In this document: in pieces, positions 36,296-45,386 of the stretch
Layout of the letters: every line of letters starts with the position of its first letter
Numbering within the stretch: the first letter of the stretch is position 1
NCBI RefSeq assembly: GCF_017874595.1
Contig: NZ_JAGILA010000001.1
Location: 1,054,001-1,118,000, forward strand
Direction of reading: 5' to 3'
DNA from: Sinorhizobium kostiense
Lineage (GTDB): Bacteria; Pseudomonadota; Alphaproteobacteria; Rhizobiales; Rhizobiaceae
Length of the DNA stretch: 64,000 nucleotides
Notes under the pieces: generated by a model
Seen by the model: only the letters and a program-made list of their open reading frames with translations
What the model was told of the DNA's origin: nothing
The model's database searches: none
Position numbers and translations under genes: made by a program

Positions 36296-37006
36296 ATGAC
36301 TTCCACCAATCCAGTTTCGGCGGACCCCGCCAACGACATCGACGCCCAGCATATCCGGGACGCGATCCGCGATGCGATCGTCGAGCGCCGGCTGGCCCCG
36401 GGCACCAAGCTCTCCGAGAACGACGTCGGTGGCCTGTTCAACGTCAGCCGCACTCTGGTGCGAGCCGCACTGCAGGCGCTTTCCTACGAGGGGCTCGTCA
36501 ACGTCGAAAAGAACCGCGGCGCCTTCGTCGCCCATCCCTCGATAGCCGAGGCGCGGCAGATCTTTGCGACCCGGCGGCTGCTCGAACCGGTCGTCCTGCG
36601 CGAGGCGGCGCGACACATCGGCAAGCCCGAGATCAAACGGTTGCGGCTGTTGCTCGCGGACGAGGAGCGGCTGACCCGCGAGCGCGGCGCCTCCGCCCGG
36701 CGTGCCGAGATCAAGGCCTCCGGCGACGTGCATCTGGCGATAGCAGAAATGACCGGAAATGCCATCCTCAAACGCTTCATGGACGAACTCGTCGCCCGCT
36801 CCTCTCTCGTCATAGCGCTTTACGGCCAGTCGGTGGTTTCGAGTTGCGGCCATAGCGAGCACCAGCGGATCGTCGACGCGCTGGAGAGAAACGACGTCGA
36901 CACGGCTTGTGAGTTGATGCTCGAACATATCGATCATATCGAAGCGGACCTCGATCTTCGTCCGGCGACCAAGAGCAGCAATCTCAAGGACGCCTTTGGT
37001 CTGTGA
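36296..37006 (+). CDS. GntR-family regulator, FCD subgroup
   Basis: 236 residues from the ATG preceded by CAAGG; an ATG ten codons earlier is possible. The winged helix (IRDAIRDAIVERRLAPGTKL, NDVGGLFNVSRTLVRAALQA, wing VEKNRGAFVAHPS) is followed by an FCD domain (RRLLEPVVLREAARHI, DVHLAIAEMTGN, HSEHQRIVDALERND) with histidines that can bind metal. It is divergent from the polyamine-type ABC/racemase operon and is its probable repressor, with a GTATAC operator candidate between them. Confidence 0.9.
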   Translation: MTSTNPVSADPANDIDAQHIRDAIRDAIVERRLAPGTKLSENDVGGLFNVSRTLVRAALQALSYEGLVNVEKNRGAFVAHPSIAEARQIFATRRLLEPVVLREAARHIGKPEIKRLRLLLADEERLTRERGASARRAEIKASGDVHLAIAEMTGNAILKRFMDELVARSSLVIALYGQSVVSSCGHSEHQRIVDALERNDVDTACELMLEHIDHIEADLDLRPATKSSNLKDAFGL

Positions 37007-37110
37007 GGTTCAGGCGCTACGGAGGTCGACGTGCCTTGCTTGCGGGACCTGCTTTGTGATATTTCTCACAAAAGTTAACAAACCCGGCAAGTCGCTGCTC
37101 CGGAAGGACC

Positions 37111-37842
37111 ATGGCCAACCGCAAGGCAACTCGGATCACAACTTTGGCGGACGCGCTTTCGGCGCGGCGGGTGTTGCATTTGAAGGATGCGGCCGCGCTT
37201 CTCGGTGTGTCGGAGATGACCGTCCGCCGCGACATTGCTGACAATCCCGCTCTGTTCGGCTATCTCGGAGGTCACATCGTCCCGGCCGCCGACATTGACG
37301 GCGACGCGCCCTACGAGCTTGCGCGCGCCGCCGACAGCCATGCCGCAGCAAAGCGGGAAGCTTCCGCGCACGCGGCGAACTACATCCGCCCGGACGAGAC
37401 GATCTTCATCGATTGCGGCACGACGCTCGAATATCTCGTCGACCTCGTTCCGGAAAATTATCCGGTCACAGCAGTATGTTACGCGCTGAACACAGCCCAG
37501 CAGCTGGCGCGCAGGCGAAACGTGCGGCTGATACTCCTGGGCGGTGTCTACCATCCGTCCTCGGCTTCCTTTTCCGGCGATGCCGGGCTGGAGACGCTGG
37601 ATCAGCTCGGCATCAACGTCGCTTTCCTCTCCGCGGCAGGCGTCGACCTCGCGCGCGGCGCGAGCTGCGAGCATTTTCATGAGGTGCCAATCAAGCAGAA
37701 GGTCATATCGATGGCTCGCGAAAACTACCTGGTGGTGGACAGGAGCAAGATCGGCAAGCTGAAGCCTGCCTTCTTCGCGCGGATGAGCGCCTTCCGGTCC
37801 ATGATCACGGAAGAAGGGGAATCTACGATCCGGGGGATCTGA
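37111..37842 (+). CDS. DeoR-family transcriptional regulator
   Basis: 243 residues. The N-terminal helix-turn-helix (VLHLKDAAALLGVSEMTVRR, DIADNPALFGYLGGHIV) is followed by a sugar-phosphate-sensing DeoRC domain (TIFIDCGTTLEYLVDLVP, SFSGDAGLETLDQLGINVAF, VVDRSKIGKLKPAFFA). GGAAGGA precedes the ATG. It is the gene just before deoxyribose-phosphate aldolase, on the same strand, so it is probably the deoxyribose regulator, responding to a phosphorylated deoxysugar. Confidence 0.88.
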   Translation: MANRKATRITTLADALSARRVLHLKDAAALLGVSEMTVRRDIADNPALFGYLGGHIVPAADIDGDAPYELARAADSHAAAKREASAHAANYIRPDETIFIDCGTTLEYLVDLVPENYPVTAVCYALNTAQQLARRRNVRLILLGGVYHPSSASFSGDAGLETLDQLGINVAFLSAAGVDLARGASCEHFHEVPIKQKVISMARENYLVVDRSKIGKLKPAFFARMSAFRSMITEEGESTIRGI

Positions 37843-37958
37843 GGTATGCTGGCCGCCAGGTTGGTCTAGCCGTCGCTTGACTCGGTCGAATGGTGATGGA
37901 ATTATAACAAAAGATAGAAATATCACAAACAGCCGACCACGGCGAGTGGGTGCCGGCG

Positions 37959-38990
37959 ATGGAACAAAGCCCGAGGAGTAGTCGCTTGGAGGAGCTTGCT
38001 CAGAGAACTGCGGTTCCCGCTCCCGCCGGTGCGGGGCACAATTGGCCGCGCAATCACGGGATCGACCTTGACCTTGCCTGGGTGCTGGACCAGCGAATCA
38101 ATCTTTCGGCTGCGGAGCGGCGCGTGGCGACGCTGCCGGGCCGGCGAACGGTCAAGAAGGATGCGCAGGCCGCCTGGCTCCTGAAGGCGGTGACTTGCAT
38201 CGATCTGACCACCCTTAATGGCGACGACACGACCGAGCGTGTCAAGCGCCTCTGCGCCAAGGCGCGCCAGCCGGTGCGCCAGGATATTCTTGATGCCCTC
38301 GGCATGGGCGATCGCGGCATCACGACCGGTGCTGTCTGCGTCTACCATCGCTTCGTTTCGACTGCCGTCGAAGCGCTTGCGGGCTCCGGCATTCCCGTTG
38401 CCGCGGTTTCGACCGGTTTTCCGGCCGGGCTCGTGCCGCACGACGTCAAGCTCAGGGAAATCGAGGCGTCGGTTGCGGATGGCGCGCGTGAAATCGACAT
38501 CGTCATTACCCGCGAGCATGTGCTGAGCGGCAATTGGCAGGCGCTTTATGACGAGATGCGCGATTTCCGCGAGGCCTGCGGCGATGCGCATGTGAAGGCG
38601 ATCCTGGCGACCGGTGATCTCAAGACGCTCCGAAATGTCGCCCGTGCCTCGCTCGTCTCAATGATGGCCGGCGCCGACTTCATCAAGACTTCGACGGGCA
38701 AGGAGGGTGTCAATGCGACGCTGCTCGTGACCCTCGTCATGCTCAGGATGATCCGCGCCTATCAGGAGCGGACGGGTATCAAGGTTGGCTACAAGCCGGC
38801 CGGCGGCATTTCCGCGGCGAAGGACGTGCTGAACTATCAGTTCCTGATGAAGGAAGAGCTTGGGCGGGAGTGGCTCGAGCAGGACCTTTTCCGGATCGGC
38901 GCATCGAGCCTGCTCGCCGACATCGAGCGCCAGCTCGAGCATCACGCCAGCGGCGCCTATTCGGCCCTCCACAGACACCCGATTGGATGA
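37959..38990 (+). CDS. deoC: Deoxyribose-phosphate aldolase
   Basis: 343 residues, the long DeoC form with an extra N-terminal region. Schiff-base K243 is in GADFIKTSTGKEG and the helper lysine K279 in GYKPAGGIS, with DIVITREHVLSGNW in the barrel. It splits 2-deoxyribose 5-phosphate into glyceraldehyde 3-phosphate and acetaldehyde. A GTG three codons earlier is an alternative start. The next gene, an ALDH16-like dehydrogenase, starts 4 bases after the stop and could oxidise the acetaldehyde. Confidence 0.93.
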   Translation: MEQSPRSSRLEELAQRTAVPAPAGAGHNWPRNHGIDLDLAWVLDQRINLSAAERRVATLPGRRTVKKDAQAAWLLKAVTCIDLTTLNGDDTTERVKRLCAKARQPVRQDILDALGMGDRGITTGAVCVYHRFVSTAVEALAGSGIPVAAVSTGFPAGLVPHDVKLREIEASVADGAREIDIVITREHVLSGNWQALYDEMRDFREACGDAHVKAILATGDLKTLRNVARASLVSMMAGADFIKTSTGKEGVNATLLVTLVMLRMIRAYQERTGIKVGYKPAGGISAAKDVLNYQFLMKEELGREWLEQDLFRIGASSLLADIERQLEHHASGAYSALHRHPIG

Positions 38991-38994
38991 AGCG

Positions 38995-41379
38995 ATGAGC
39001 GTCGCCAGGTTTTTCGACGAAATGTCCTATGGTCCCGCACCCGAAGCCGACACCGAGGCGCGCCAATGGCTTGCGCGCCACAGCGGCAAATTCGGCCACT
39101 TCATCAATGGTACCTTTGTCGCTTCAGCGTCGGGAAAGACATTCGACAGCTTCGAGCCGGCGACCGGCACACTTCTCGCAAAGGTGGCGCTCGGAGGAGC
39201 TGAGGACGTGAACGCCGCCGTGGCCGCCGCGCGCAAGGCGCAAGGTCCCTGGGCCAAGTTGCCCGGCCATGCCCGTGCCCGTCACCTTTACGCGCTTGCC
39301 CGGATGATCCAGCGCCATGCGCGTCTGATAGCCGTGGTCGAAGCGCTCGACAATGGTAAGCCGATCCGTGAAACCCGTGACATCGACATCCCGCTGGCTG
39401 CGCGCCATTTCTATCACCATGCAGGCTGGGCGCAGTTGCAGGAAACGGAATTCGCCGACCAAGTGCCGGTCGGCGTCGTCGGCCAGGTGATCCCGTGGAA
39501 TTTTCCGTTCCTGATGCTCGCCTGGAAGGTGGCGCCGGCGCTGGCACTCGGCAATGCGGTCATTCTGAAGCCGGCGGAGTTCACGCCGCTGACGGCGCTG
39601 CTCTTTGCTGAATTGGCGAGTGCGGCCGGGCTTCCGCCGGGTGTGCTGAACGTCGTTACCGGCGAGGGCGAGACGGGCGCGCTGATCGTCGAGCACGAGG
39701 ATATCGACAAGATCGCCTTCACCGGCTCCACGGAAGTCGGGCGCCTGATCCGGGAGAAGACCGCCGGCAGCGGCAAGTCGCTGACTTTGGAGCTCGGCGG
39801 CAAGTCGCCCTTCATCGTCTTCGACGACGCTGACATCGACGGCGCGGTTGAGGGCGTTGTGGATGCGATCTGGTTCAATCAGGGCCAGGTCTGTTGCGCG
39901 GGCTCGCGGCTTCTGGTCCACGAAGGCGTTGCGCCGCTCTTCCATGAACGGTTGAAGCGGCGGATGGCGACGCTGCGCGTCGGGCAACCGCTCGACAAGG
40001 CCATCGACATGGCCGCTATCGTCGCTCCTGTGCAGTTGCAGCGCATCGAGGGCCTGATCGCACAGGGCGTCGCCGAAGGTGCGGCGTTGCACCAGCCGAA
40101 GATCGAGCTTCCGAAGGGCGGCAGCTTCTATCCCCCGAGCCTCCTCACAAACGTCCAGCCGACCTCGATCGTCGCGACGGAGGAGATTTTCGGGCCAGTC
40201 GCTGTTTCCATGACTTTCCGCACTCCGGAAGAGGCGATCCAACTCGCCAATCATTCCCGCTATGGGCTTGCCGCAAGCGTCTGGAGCGAGACAATCGGGC
40301 TGGCTCTGCATGTCGCGGCGAAGCTTGCCGCCGGCGTCGTCTGGGTCAATGCGACCAATCTTTTCGACGCATCGAGCGGCTTCGGCGGAAAACGCGAGTC
40401 CGGCTTCGGCCGTGAAGGCGGCAGGGAAGGCTGCTATGAATATCTGAAGCCCAAGGCCTGGCTCGGCCGCAAGCTGCGCCCCGAGCCTCCCCGGCCGGCG
40501 GCGAAACCGGCCGCGGGCGATTTCGCCATGCCGGCGCTCGACCGCACCGCCAAGCTCTTCATCGGCGGCAAACAGGCACGGCCGGACGGAAACTATTCGC
40601 GACCCGTGCTATCGCCGAAGGGCAAGGTGATCGGCGAGGTCGGCGAGGGCAATCGCAAGGACATCCGCAACGCCGTCGTGGCGGCGCGATCCGCCTCCGC
40701 CTGGTCCTCGGCAACGGCACACAACCGCGCGCAGATCCTCTATTATCTTGCCGAGAACCTGAGCGCTCGCGCGACGGAATTCGCCGACCGCATCGCCGCG
40801 ATGACGGGCGCTTCCGCCGCCAGTGGCAAGGCGGAGGTCGAAGCCTCGATCGCACGTCTTTTCAGCTATGGCGCCTGGGCGGACAAATATGAGGGTAGCG
40901 TGCACCAGCCGCCCTTGCGCGGCGTGGCGCTCGCGATGCCGGAGCCGCAGGGCGTCGTCGGCGTCATCTGCCCGCCCGAGGCGCCGCTGCTTGCACTGGT
41001 CAGCCTGGTTGCGCCGCTGATCGCCGTGGGCAACCGCGTCGTCGCCGTTCCGAGCGAAGCACATCCACTTGCCGCGACCGATTTTTACTCCGTCCTCGAA
41101 ACCTCCGATGTCCCGGCCGGGGTCGTCAACATCGTCACCGGCTCGGCCATCGATCTTGCGACGACGCTCGCCGCCCACAACGATGTCGACGCCCTCTGGG
41201 CCTTCGGGTCGCCGGAGCTATCCATGCTGGTGGAGAAGCTGTCAGTCGGCAATCTGAAGCGCACCTTCGTCGATTATGGCAAGGCGATCGACTGGATGGA
41301 TCGGTCCGCCGCCGAGGGGCAAGCCTTTCTGCGCCGGGCGGTGGATGTGAAGAATATCTGGATCCCCTATGGCGAATAG
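38995..41379 (+). CDS. ALDH16-type tandem aldehyde dehydrogenase
   Basis: 794 residues with two ALDH domains. The first (about 35-500) is complete: IPWNFPFLM, GSTEVG, general base E266 in LELGGKSP and nucleophile C300 in NQGQVCCAG. The second (about 515-794) keeps the fold (LIAVGNRVVAVPSE, VPAGVVNIVTG) but has no cysteine-bearing GQxC motif or ELGGK, so it is probably structural. This matches ALDH16, in which the second domain is inactive. Four bases after deoC, it probably converts acetaldehyde to acetate with NAD+. Confidence 0.88.
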   Translation: MSVARFFDEMSYGPAPEADTEARQWLARHSGKFGHFINGTFVASASGKTFDSFEPATGTLLAKVALGGAEDVNAAVAAARKAQGPWAKLPGHARARHLYALARMIQRHARLIAVVEALDNGKPIRETRDIDIPLAARHFYHHAGWAQLQETEFADQVPVGVVGQVIPWNFPFLMLAWKVAPALALGNAVILKPAEFTPLTALLFAELASAAGLPPGVLNVVTGEGETGALIVEHEDIDKIAFTGSTEVGRLIREKTAGSGKSLTLELGGKSPFIVFDDADIDGAVEGVVDAIWFNQGQVCCAGSRLLVHEGVAPLFHERLKRRMATLRVGQPLDKAIDMAAIVAPVQLQRIEGLIAQGVAEGAALHQPKIELPKGGSFYPPSLLTNVQPTSIVATEEIFGPVAVSMTFRTPEEAIQLANHSRYGLAASVWSETIGLALHVAAKLAAGVVWVNATNLFDASSGFGGKRESGFGREGGREGCYEYLKPKAWLGRKLRPEPPRPAAKPAAGDFAMPALDRTAKLFIGGKQARPDGNYSRPVLSPKGKVIGEVGEGNRKDIRNAVVAARSASAWSSATAHNRAQILYYLAENLSARATEFADRIAAMTGASAASGKAEVEASIARLFSYGAWADKYEGSVHQPPLRGVALAMPEPQGVVGVICPPEAPLLALVSLVAPLIAVGNRVVAVPSEAHPLAATDFYSVLETSDVPAGVVNIVTGSAIDLATTLAAHNDVDALWAFGSPELSMLVEKLSVGNLKRTFVDYGKAIDWMDRSAAEGQAFLRRAVDVKNIWIPYGE

Positions 41380-41431
41380 TAATCACCTGCAGGCGTGGAG
41401 AGATGGAGACGCCTGTTGACGGCGGGCGCTA

Positions 41432-41527
41432 CTGCATGTCTCCTTGATCGATCTCGATTAGGGAGACATGCATCGATTCAAAGTGCTACAGCGACTTTGC
41501 GCGTCCGATGAGACGCGCGGCGTTGTG
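41432..41527. repeat. Double-palindrome repeat, copy 1 (inverted orientation)
   Basis: About 96 bases between the ALDH16 and FucU-like genes. One palindrome is CTGCATGTCTCC..GGGAGACATGCA, the other TGCTACAGCG..GCGCGTC..GACGCGCGGCG. It is the reverse complement of the copies at 44632, 45274 and 57946. Two palindromes in about 100 bases fit the RIME-like class of rhizobial elements. Confidence 0.8.
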
Positions 41528-41569
41528 GAAGCGGCCTGACGCCGCCAAGGTCCCTGGAGGAGGACAGGA

Positions 41570-42025
41570 ATGCTCAAGAATATCGACCCGGCCCTTAACG
41601 CGGATGTGCTGCATGCGCTCCGCTCGATGGGGCATGCCGACACGCTGGTGATATCCGACACCAATTTTCCGTCGGATGCCATCGCGCGCCGGACGACCCG
41701 CGGCAAATTGCTGCGCATCGACAACGTCTCGGCCGCGAGGGCAATGAGGGCCGTTCTCTCGGTTCTGCCGCTCGACACGCCGCTGCAGCCTTCCGTCGGT
41801 CGCATGGAGGTGATGGGTGCACCGGACGAAATTCCGGCGGTACAACGGGAGGTGCAGGCTGAAGTCGACCGGGCCGAGGGCAAGCCGGCGCCGATGTACG
41901 GCATCGAGCGTTTCGCCTTCTATGAAGAGGCGAAGAAAGCCTATTGCGTCATCACCACCGGCGAGACACGATTTTACGGCTGTTTCCTTCTTACCAAGGG
42001 CGTCATCCCCCCGGAGCCGGATTGA
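41570..42025 (+). CDS. RbsD/FucU-family sugar mutarotase-like protein
   Basis: 151 residues starting MLKNIDPALNADVLHALRSM, with G21-H22-A-D24 carrying the likely catalytic histidine and FAFYEEAKKAYCVITTGE toward the end, as in FucU. Such proteins interconvert alpha and beta anomers of fucose or ribose and assemble as rings. GGAGGAGGACAGG precedes the ATG. It follows the deoxyribose genes on the same strand but a repeat element lies between, so joint transcription is uncertain. The sugar is unknown. Confidence 0.87.
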   Translation: MLKNIDPALNADVLHALRSMGHADTLVISDTNFPSDAIARRTTRGKLLRIDNVSAARAMRAVLSVLPLDTPLQPSVGRMEVMGAPDEIPAVQREVQAEVDRAEGKPAPMYGIERFAFYEEAKKAYCVITTGETRFYGCFLLTKGVIPPEPD

Positions 42026-42093
42026 AACGAGGGGGCGAAGCCCGGGATCACGATTCTGGAAATCAGCGCGGGATGCGAGCGGAGGAACCGAGC

Positions 42094-42522
42094 ATGGCCG
42101 AGTTGAAAGTGAAGACGCGTCCGACGGGTGCAATCGCCGTTGTCGGCCGGACGGGCTTTCCCAATGTGACGTCGCTGTCGGGCGGCGTGCTCGACATCGT
42201 CACCAGCCCGTCGCAGCCGGGCTTCGGTCCGCTCGACCTTCTTTACGCCTCGCTTGCCGGCTGTCTGGTGTTGAGCGCCAGGCTCGCCGCGAGCCGCTTC
42301 GGTGTGCTCGACAGGGTTGTCGAGATATCCGCCAGGATCACCGGCGAAAAGGCGCATGACGAGCCGAGCCGTGTGGCGCGTTTCGACGTCGAGTTCGTCA
42401 TCAAAGGCGATATCGACGACACCGTTCGACACGCGATTGCGAATGCCGCGGAAAACGAACTCTGCACCATCAGCAACACGCTGCGCGGCAGCCCGGAATT
42501 CGCAAGCACGGTCCACGGCTAG
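42094..42522 (+). CDS. OsmC-family peroxiredoxin-like protein
   Basis: 142 residues. Two conserved cysteines, C57 (SLAGCLVLSAR) and C124 (NELCTISNTL), are spaced as in OsmC/Ohr proteins, which reduce organic hydroperoxides with thiols. The start is the ATG preceded by GGAGGAACC, 68 bases after the FucU-like gene. Cytoplasmic, no signal. OsmC-like and YhfA-like members differ in activity, so hydroperoxide reduction is probable rather than certain. Confidence 0.85.
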   Translation: MAELKVKTRPTGAIAVVGRTGFPNVTSLSGGVLDIVTSPSQPGFGPLDLLYASLAGCLVLSARLAASRFGVLDRVVEISARITGEKAHDEPSRVARFDVEFVIKGDIDDTVRHAIANAAENELCTISNTLRGSPEFASTVHG

Positions 42523-42640
42523 CTCCGAGCTTCAGCGCCCGCTTGGCTGCTGCACATTTTTTGCGCCTGGGCTACGCTCCACCTATTCGATTCGAGCGAA
42601 CCGCTCCAACCAATCCACCCGAACCGCAGGTGCCGAAGGA

Positions 42641-43441
42641 ATGTCGAAGCCACGCTCCGTCCATCATTTCACCGACGTCATTGTCCGCGCGCCTTCGCGC
42701 TCGGTCGTCAACGGCTTGCGCGCGGAGGACCGGGGCAGCCCGACCTATGAGGGCGTCAGGGGCGAACATGATGCCTATGTCGAGGCGATGCGCTCTGCCG
42801 GCGTCAGGGTAAGAAATCTGCCGCCGCTCGAGACCTTTCCGGACTCGATCTTCGTCGAAGATCCGGCGCTTGTCTTCACGGAGGGCGCGATTCTGCTGCG
42901 TCCCGGTGCGGCCTCACGCGTGCGGGAGGTGGAGGAAATCGCCCCGGCGCTGCGGGAGATGTTCGACACGGTGTTGGAGCTGCCTGTGGGATATGCGGAC
43001 GGCGGCGACGTGCTGACGACCGGTGAAACCGTGATGATCGGCCTCTCGGCCCGCACCGACAGGGCGGGCGCCGAGGCACTGCAACTGTGCCTGGAAAAGC
43101 TCGGTCGCCGGAGCGAGATCGTCGCGACGCCGGAAGGCGTGCTTCATTTCAAGACCGATTGCTCGCTCCTTGATGACGAGACGATCCTTTGCACAAATCG
43201 TCTCGCGCGTTCGGGCGTGTTTGAGAGGTTCCGGCAGGTGATCATCCCGGAAGGCGAGGAGCCCGCGGCCAACGCACTTCGCATCAACGACGTCGTCATG
43301 GTCGGCTCCGATTTTCCCCGCACGATCGAGATGCTCGACAGGGCCGGCTACGCCGTCGTGCCGCTGAAGACGACGGAGATCGGCAAGATCGATGCTGGAC
43401 TGTCCTGCATGTCGCTACGGTGGTTCAGCAAGACCATCTGA
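42641..43441 (+). CDS. Dimethylarginine dimethylaminohydrolase-like amidinotransferase-fold enzyme
   Basis: 266 residues. It opens VHHFTDVIVRAPSRSVVNGL and carries FPDSIFVEDPALVF, YADGGDVL, H169 (VLHFKTDCSLLD) and nucleophile C256 (GLSCMSLRWF), the dimethylargininase arrangement. The family hydrolyses methylated arginines to citrulline plus dimethylamine; close relatives act on arginine or other guanidino groups. The ATG sits directly after GAAGGA, an unusually tight spacing, so a slightly different start is possible. It lies 118 bases after the OsmC-like gene. Confidence 0.87.
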   Translation: MSKPRSVHHFTDVIVRAPSRSVVNGLRAEDRGSPTYEGVRGEHDAYVEAMRSAGVRVRNLPPLETFPDSIFVEDPALVFTEGAILLRPGAASRVREVEEIAPALREMFDTVLELPVGYADGGDVLTTGETVMIGLSARTDRAGAEALQLCLEKLGRRSEIVATPEGVLHFKTDCSLLDDETILCTNRLARSGVFERFRQVIIPEGEEPAANALRINDVVMVGSDFPRTIEMLDRAGYAVVPLKTTEIGKIDAGLSCMSLRWFSKTI

Positions 43442-43496
43442 GGCGGCGCAAGACTGTTTAGCGCGTCGGCGCGAAAACCATGCCGGCGCGAGCCGT

Positions 43497-44567
43497 TCAA
43501 GCATCCGGCAAAGTGAAGACGGCGCAAGGCGCCGAGATACCGCGCAGCGCGTGGTCGCCAAGGGATACCAGCGTTGTGGAGATTTCGGCGGCGACCGCAC
43601 CGGAGATCAGCACCGGCCTGCCGAGCGGCCGACACAGCCCCTCCAGCCGGCTGACCAGGTTGACGGCGGGGCCGATCGCGGTGAAGTCCAGCCGATCGGC
43701 CGCGCCAACATTGCCCCACAATATTTCGCCGAGATGCAGTGCCGTGCCGAAATTGAGCGGCGGAAGGTTCTGCTCCTGCCGCAGGGCATCAAGATGGGCC
43801 ATCCCGGCGCGTGCGGCGACGACTGCGCGCAGCGCCGCCTCGCAGGCTTCGGCCGGCGTGTTCGTAACCGGAAAGATTGCCAGCACGCCGTCGCCAATAA
43901 GCTTCAGCACCTCGCCGCCGAAGGCGTGGATCGCACCCGCGACGCGGTCGAACCAGGCGTCGAGGAACTCGATCATCGCAGCCGGATCCGTGGTCTCGGA
44001 TAGGGCGGTGAAGTTGCGCAGATCGGCATAGAGCAGGGCGGCGCGGATAACCTCTCCATCGCCCCGGCTGAGCGAGCCGCCCAGCACCCGGGCTGCACTG
44101 CGCCGGCCGAGATATGCCTCCAGCAGCGCTGCCAGTGCCACCCGTTCGGCCAAGGCGGCCAAGGGGGCCGCCGCAAAGCGCGCCGCCTGGCGCAGCCGAT
44201 CGACCTCCATAGGACTGAATGTTCTGGTCCCGGCCCAACCGAGCACCAGCCTGTCCGGCACTCTCCCGATGGTATCCTCCTCCACCGGCCCAAGCCCGGC
44301 CAGCCAGTCGCGTCCTGCCTGATCGGGCGGGCTGCCGGCAAAGCCCAGAGCCTCGATCACCACCGCGGTCTCCGCTCGCCAAAGCCAGGTCCGACGAGCA
44401 ATGACCGGATGCGGCACCGCAAGTGTGAGGGCGCCGCCGGCCAATGGAAGTCCATCGGCCAACAGCCGGCCACCGAGCTCGGCGAGGAAACGATCAGGAT
44501 CCGGCGAGGCGACGGCTTCGTCCAACAGCCAGGCGAGGGGTGCGGGCAGGTCCATGCGGCGGATCAT
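43497..44567 (-). CDS. Class III adenylate/guanylate cyclase
   Basis: 356 residues (an ATG four codons later is also possible). The N-terminal half (about 1-170) is a helical/sensor region with no motif I can name. The cyclase domain follows with metal-binding aspartates in LLYADLRNFTALSE and KLIGDGVLAIF, the purine-reading lysine in the same VLKLIGDG stretch, and GPAVNLVSRLEGL carrying the Asn/Arg pair. It belongs to the class IIIb-like soluble cyclases common in rhizobia and probably makes cAMP. Convergent with the dimethylargininase-like gene. It is the second cyclase in the window and has no receiver domain. Confidence 0.85.
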   Translation of the reverse strand: MIRRMDLPAPLAWLLDEAVASPDPDRFLAELGGRLLADGLPLAGGALTLAVPHPVIARRTWLWRAETAVVIEALGFAGSPPDQAGRDWLAGLGPVEEDTIGRVPDRLVLGWAGTRTFSPMEVDRLRQAARFAAAPLAALAERVALAALLEAYLGRRSAARVLGGSLSRGDGEVIRAALLYADLRNFTALSETTDPAAMIEFLDAWFDRVAGAIHAFGGEVLKLIGDGVLAIFPVTNTPAEACEAALRAVVAARAGMAHLDALRQEQNLPPLNFGTALHLGEILWGNVGAADRLDFTAIGPAVNLVSRLEGLCRPLGRPVLISGAVAAEISTTLVSLGDHALRGISAPCAVFTLPDA

Positions 44568-44631
44568 ACCGCCATGGGCACGCGCCTGTCATCGGCGGTG
44601 GCACGACCGGCTCTGGTGGGTTATTATCGCG

Positions 44632-44728
44632 CTACAGCGCCGCGCGTCCCGCACATGCGCAAAAGTCGCTGCACTACTTTGAGACGCGGCATCTCTCCTC
44701 CAATCGAGGCGATCTGGGAGACGTGCAG
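44632..44728. repeat. Double-palindrome repeat, copy 2
   Basis: About 97 bases starting CTACAGCGCCGCGCGTC and ending in GTGCAG, more diverged than the other copies in its second palindrome. It lies between the cyclase start and the SRPBCC gene, in the same orientation as the copy at 45274 on the gene's other side. Confidence 0.75.
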
Positions 44729-44797
44729 CGGATCGATCCGGCGCCTGTCCAAATTCTTTCTATCTCCGGGCAAGCCGTGCAAACCATGGGGAGGCCG

Positions 44798-45247
44798 ATG
44801 CAAGAGACCCTTGTCGTACGCCGTGAGACGCACATCGCGGCGCCGCCCGCCGCGGTGTTCGCCCTGTTGACCGATCCCGACAAGATCCTGCGCTGGATGG
44901 GAACGGAGGCTGAGGTCGAGCCGCATCCCGGCGGCCTGTATCTTGTCAATGTCACCGGCGCCCGTTGCGCCCGCGGGTCTTTCCGCGAAGTAGTTCCCGT
45001 GCATCGCCTGGTATATAGCTTCGGCTGGGACGACAGCGACATCGTGCCGCCGGCGTCGAGCCTGGTCGAGATCGACCTGATCGAAAAGCCGGACGGAACT
45101 TTGTTACGGCTGACCCACTCCGGCCTGCCCAATGAAGACCAATGCGCCGGCCATGCGGAGGGTTGGGCGCATTATCTCGACCGGCTGGGCGTGGCTGCCG
45201 CCGGAGGCGATCCGGGGCCTGACCCCTGGCACGGGCGCACGGGCTGA
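44798..45247 (+). CDS. SRPBCC/AHSA1-family protein
   Basis: 149 residues from the ATG just after GGGGAGG; an ATG four codons earlier is the alternative. The pattern RRETHIAAPPAAVFALLTDP, LRWMGTEAEVEPHPGGLYLV, RLVYSFGWDD and LIEKPDGTLLRLTHSGLP is typical of AHSA1-like START-fold proteins that bind hydrophobic ligands in a deep cavity. No specific ligand can be named. The gene stands alone between two direct copies of a roughly 100-bp repeat, so it may have been gained or could be lost as a unit. Confidence 0.82.
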   Translation: MQETLVVRRETHIAAPPAAVFALLTDPDKILRWMGTEAEVEPHPGGLYLVNVTGARCARGSFREVVPVHRLVYSFGWDDSDIVPPASSLVEIDLIEKPDGTLLRLTHSGLPNEDQCAGHAEGWAHYLDRLGVAAAGGDPGPDPWHGRTG

Positions 45248-45273
45248 GAGTGATCGATTCCGACCCGTCGCAC

Positions 45274-45375
45274 CTCCAGCGGCGCGCGTCCATCAGATGC
45301 GCAAAGTCGCTGTAGCACTTTGGATCGCTGCATGTCTTTGTCCTTAAATCGAGGTCGATTTGAGGAGACATGCAG
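45274..45375. repeat. Double-palindrome repeat, copy 3
   Basis: About 102 bases. The first palindrome is CTCCAGCGGCGCGCGTC..GATGCGCAAAGTCGCTG; the second CTGCATGTCTTTGTCCTTAA..TTGAGGAGACATGCAG with an ATCGAGGTCGAT centre. Same orientation as copies at 44632 and 57946. It ends 11 bases from the stop of the convergent FAD oxidoreductase gene, so it may serve as a terminator there. Confidence 0.82.
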
Positions 45376-45386
45376 GAGGTTCCGCC

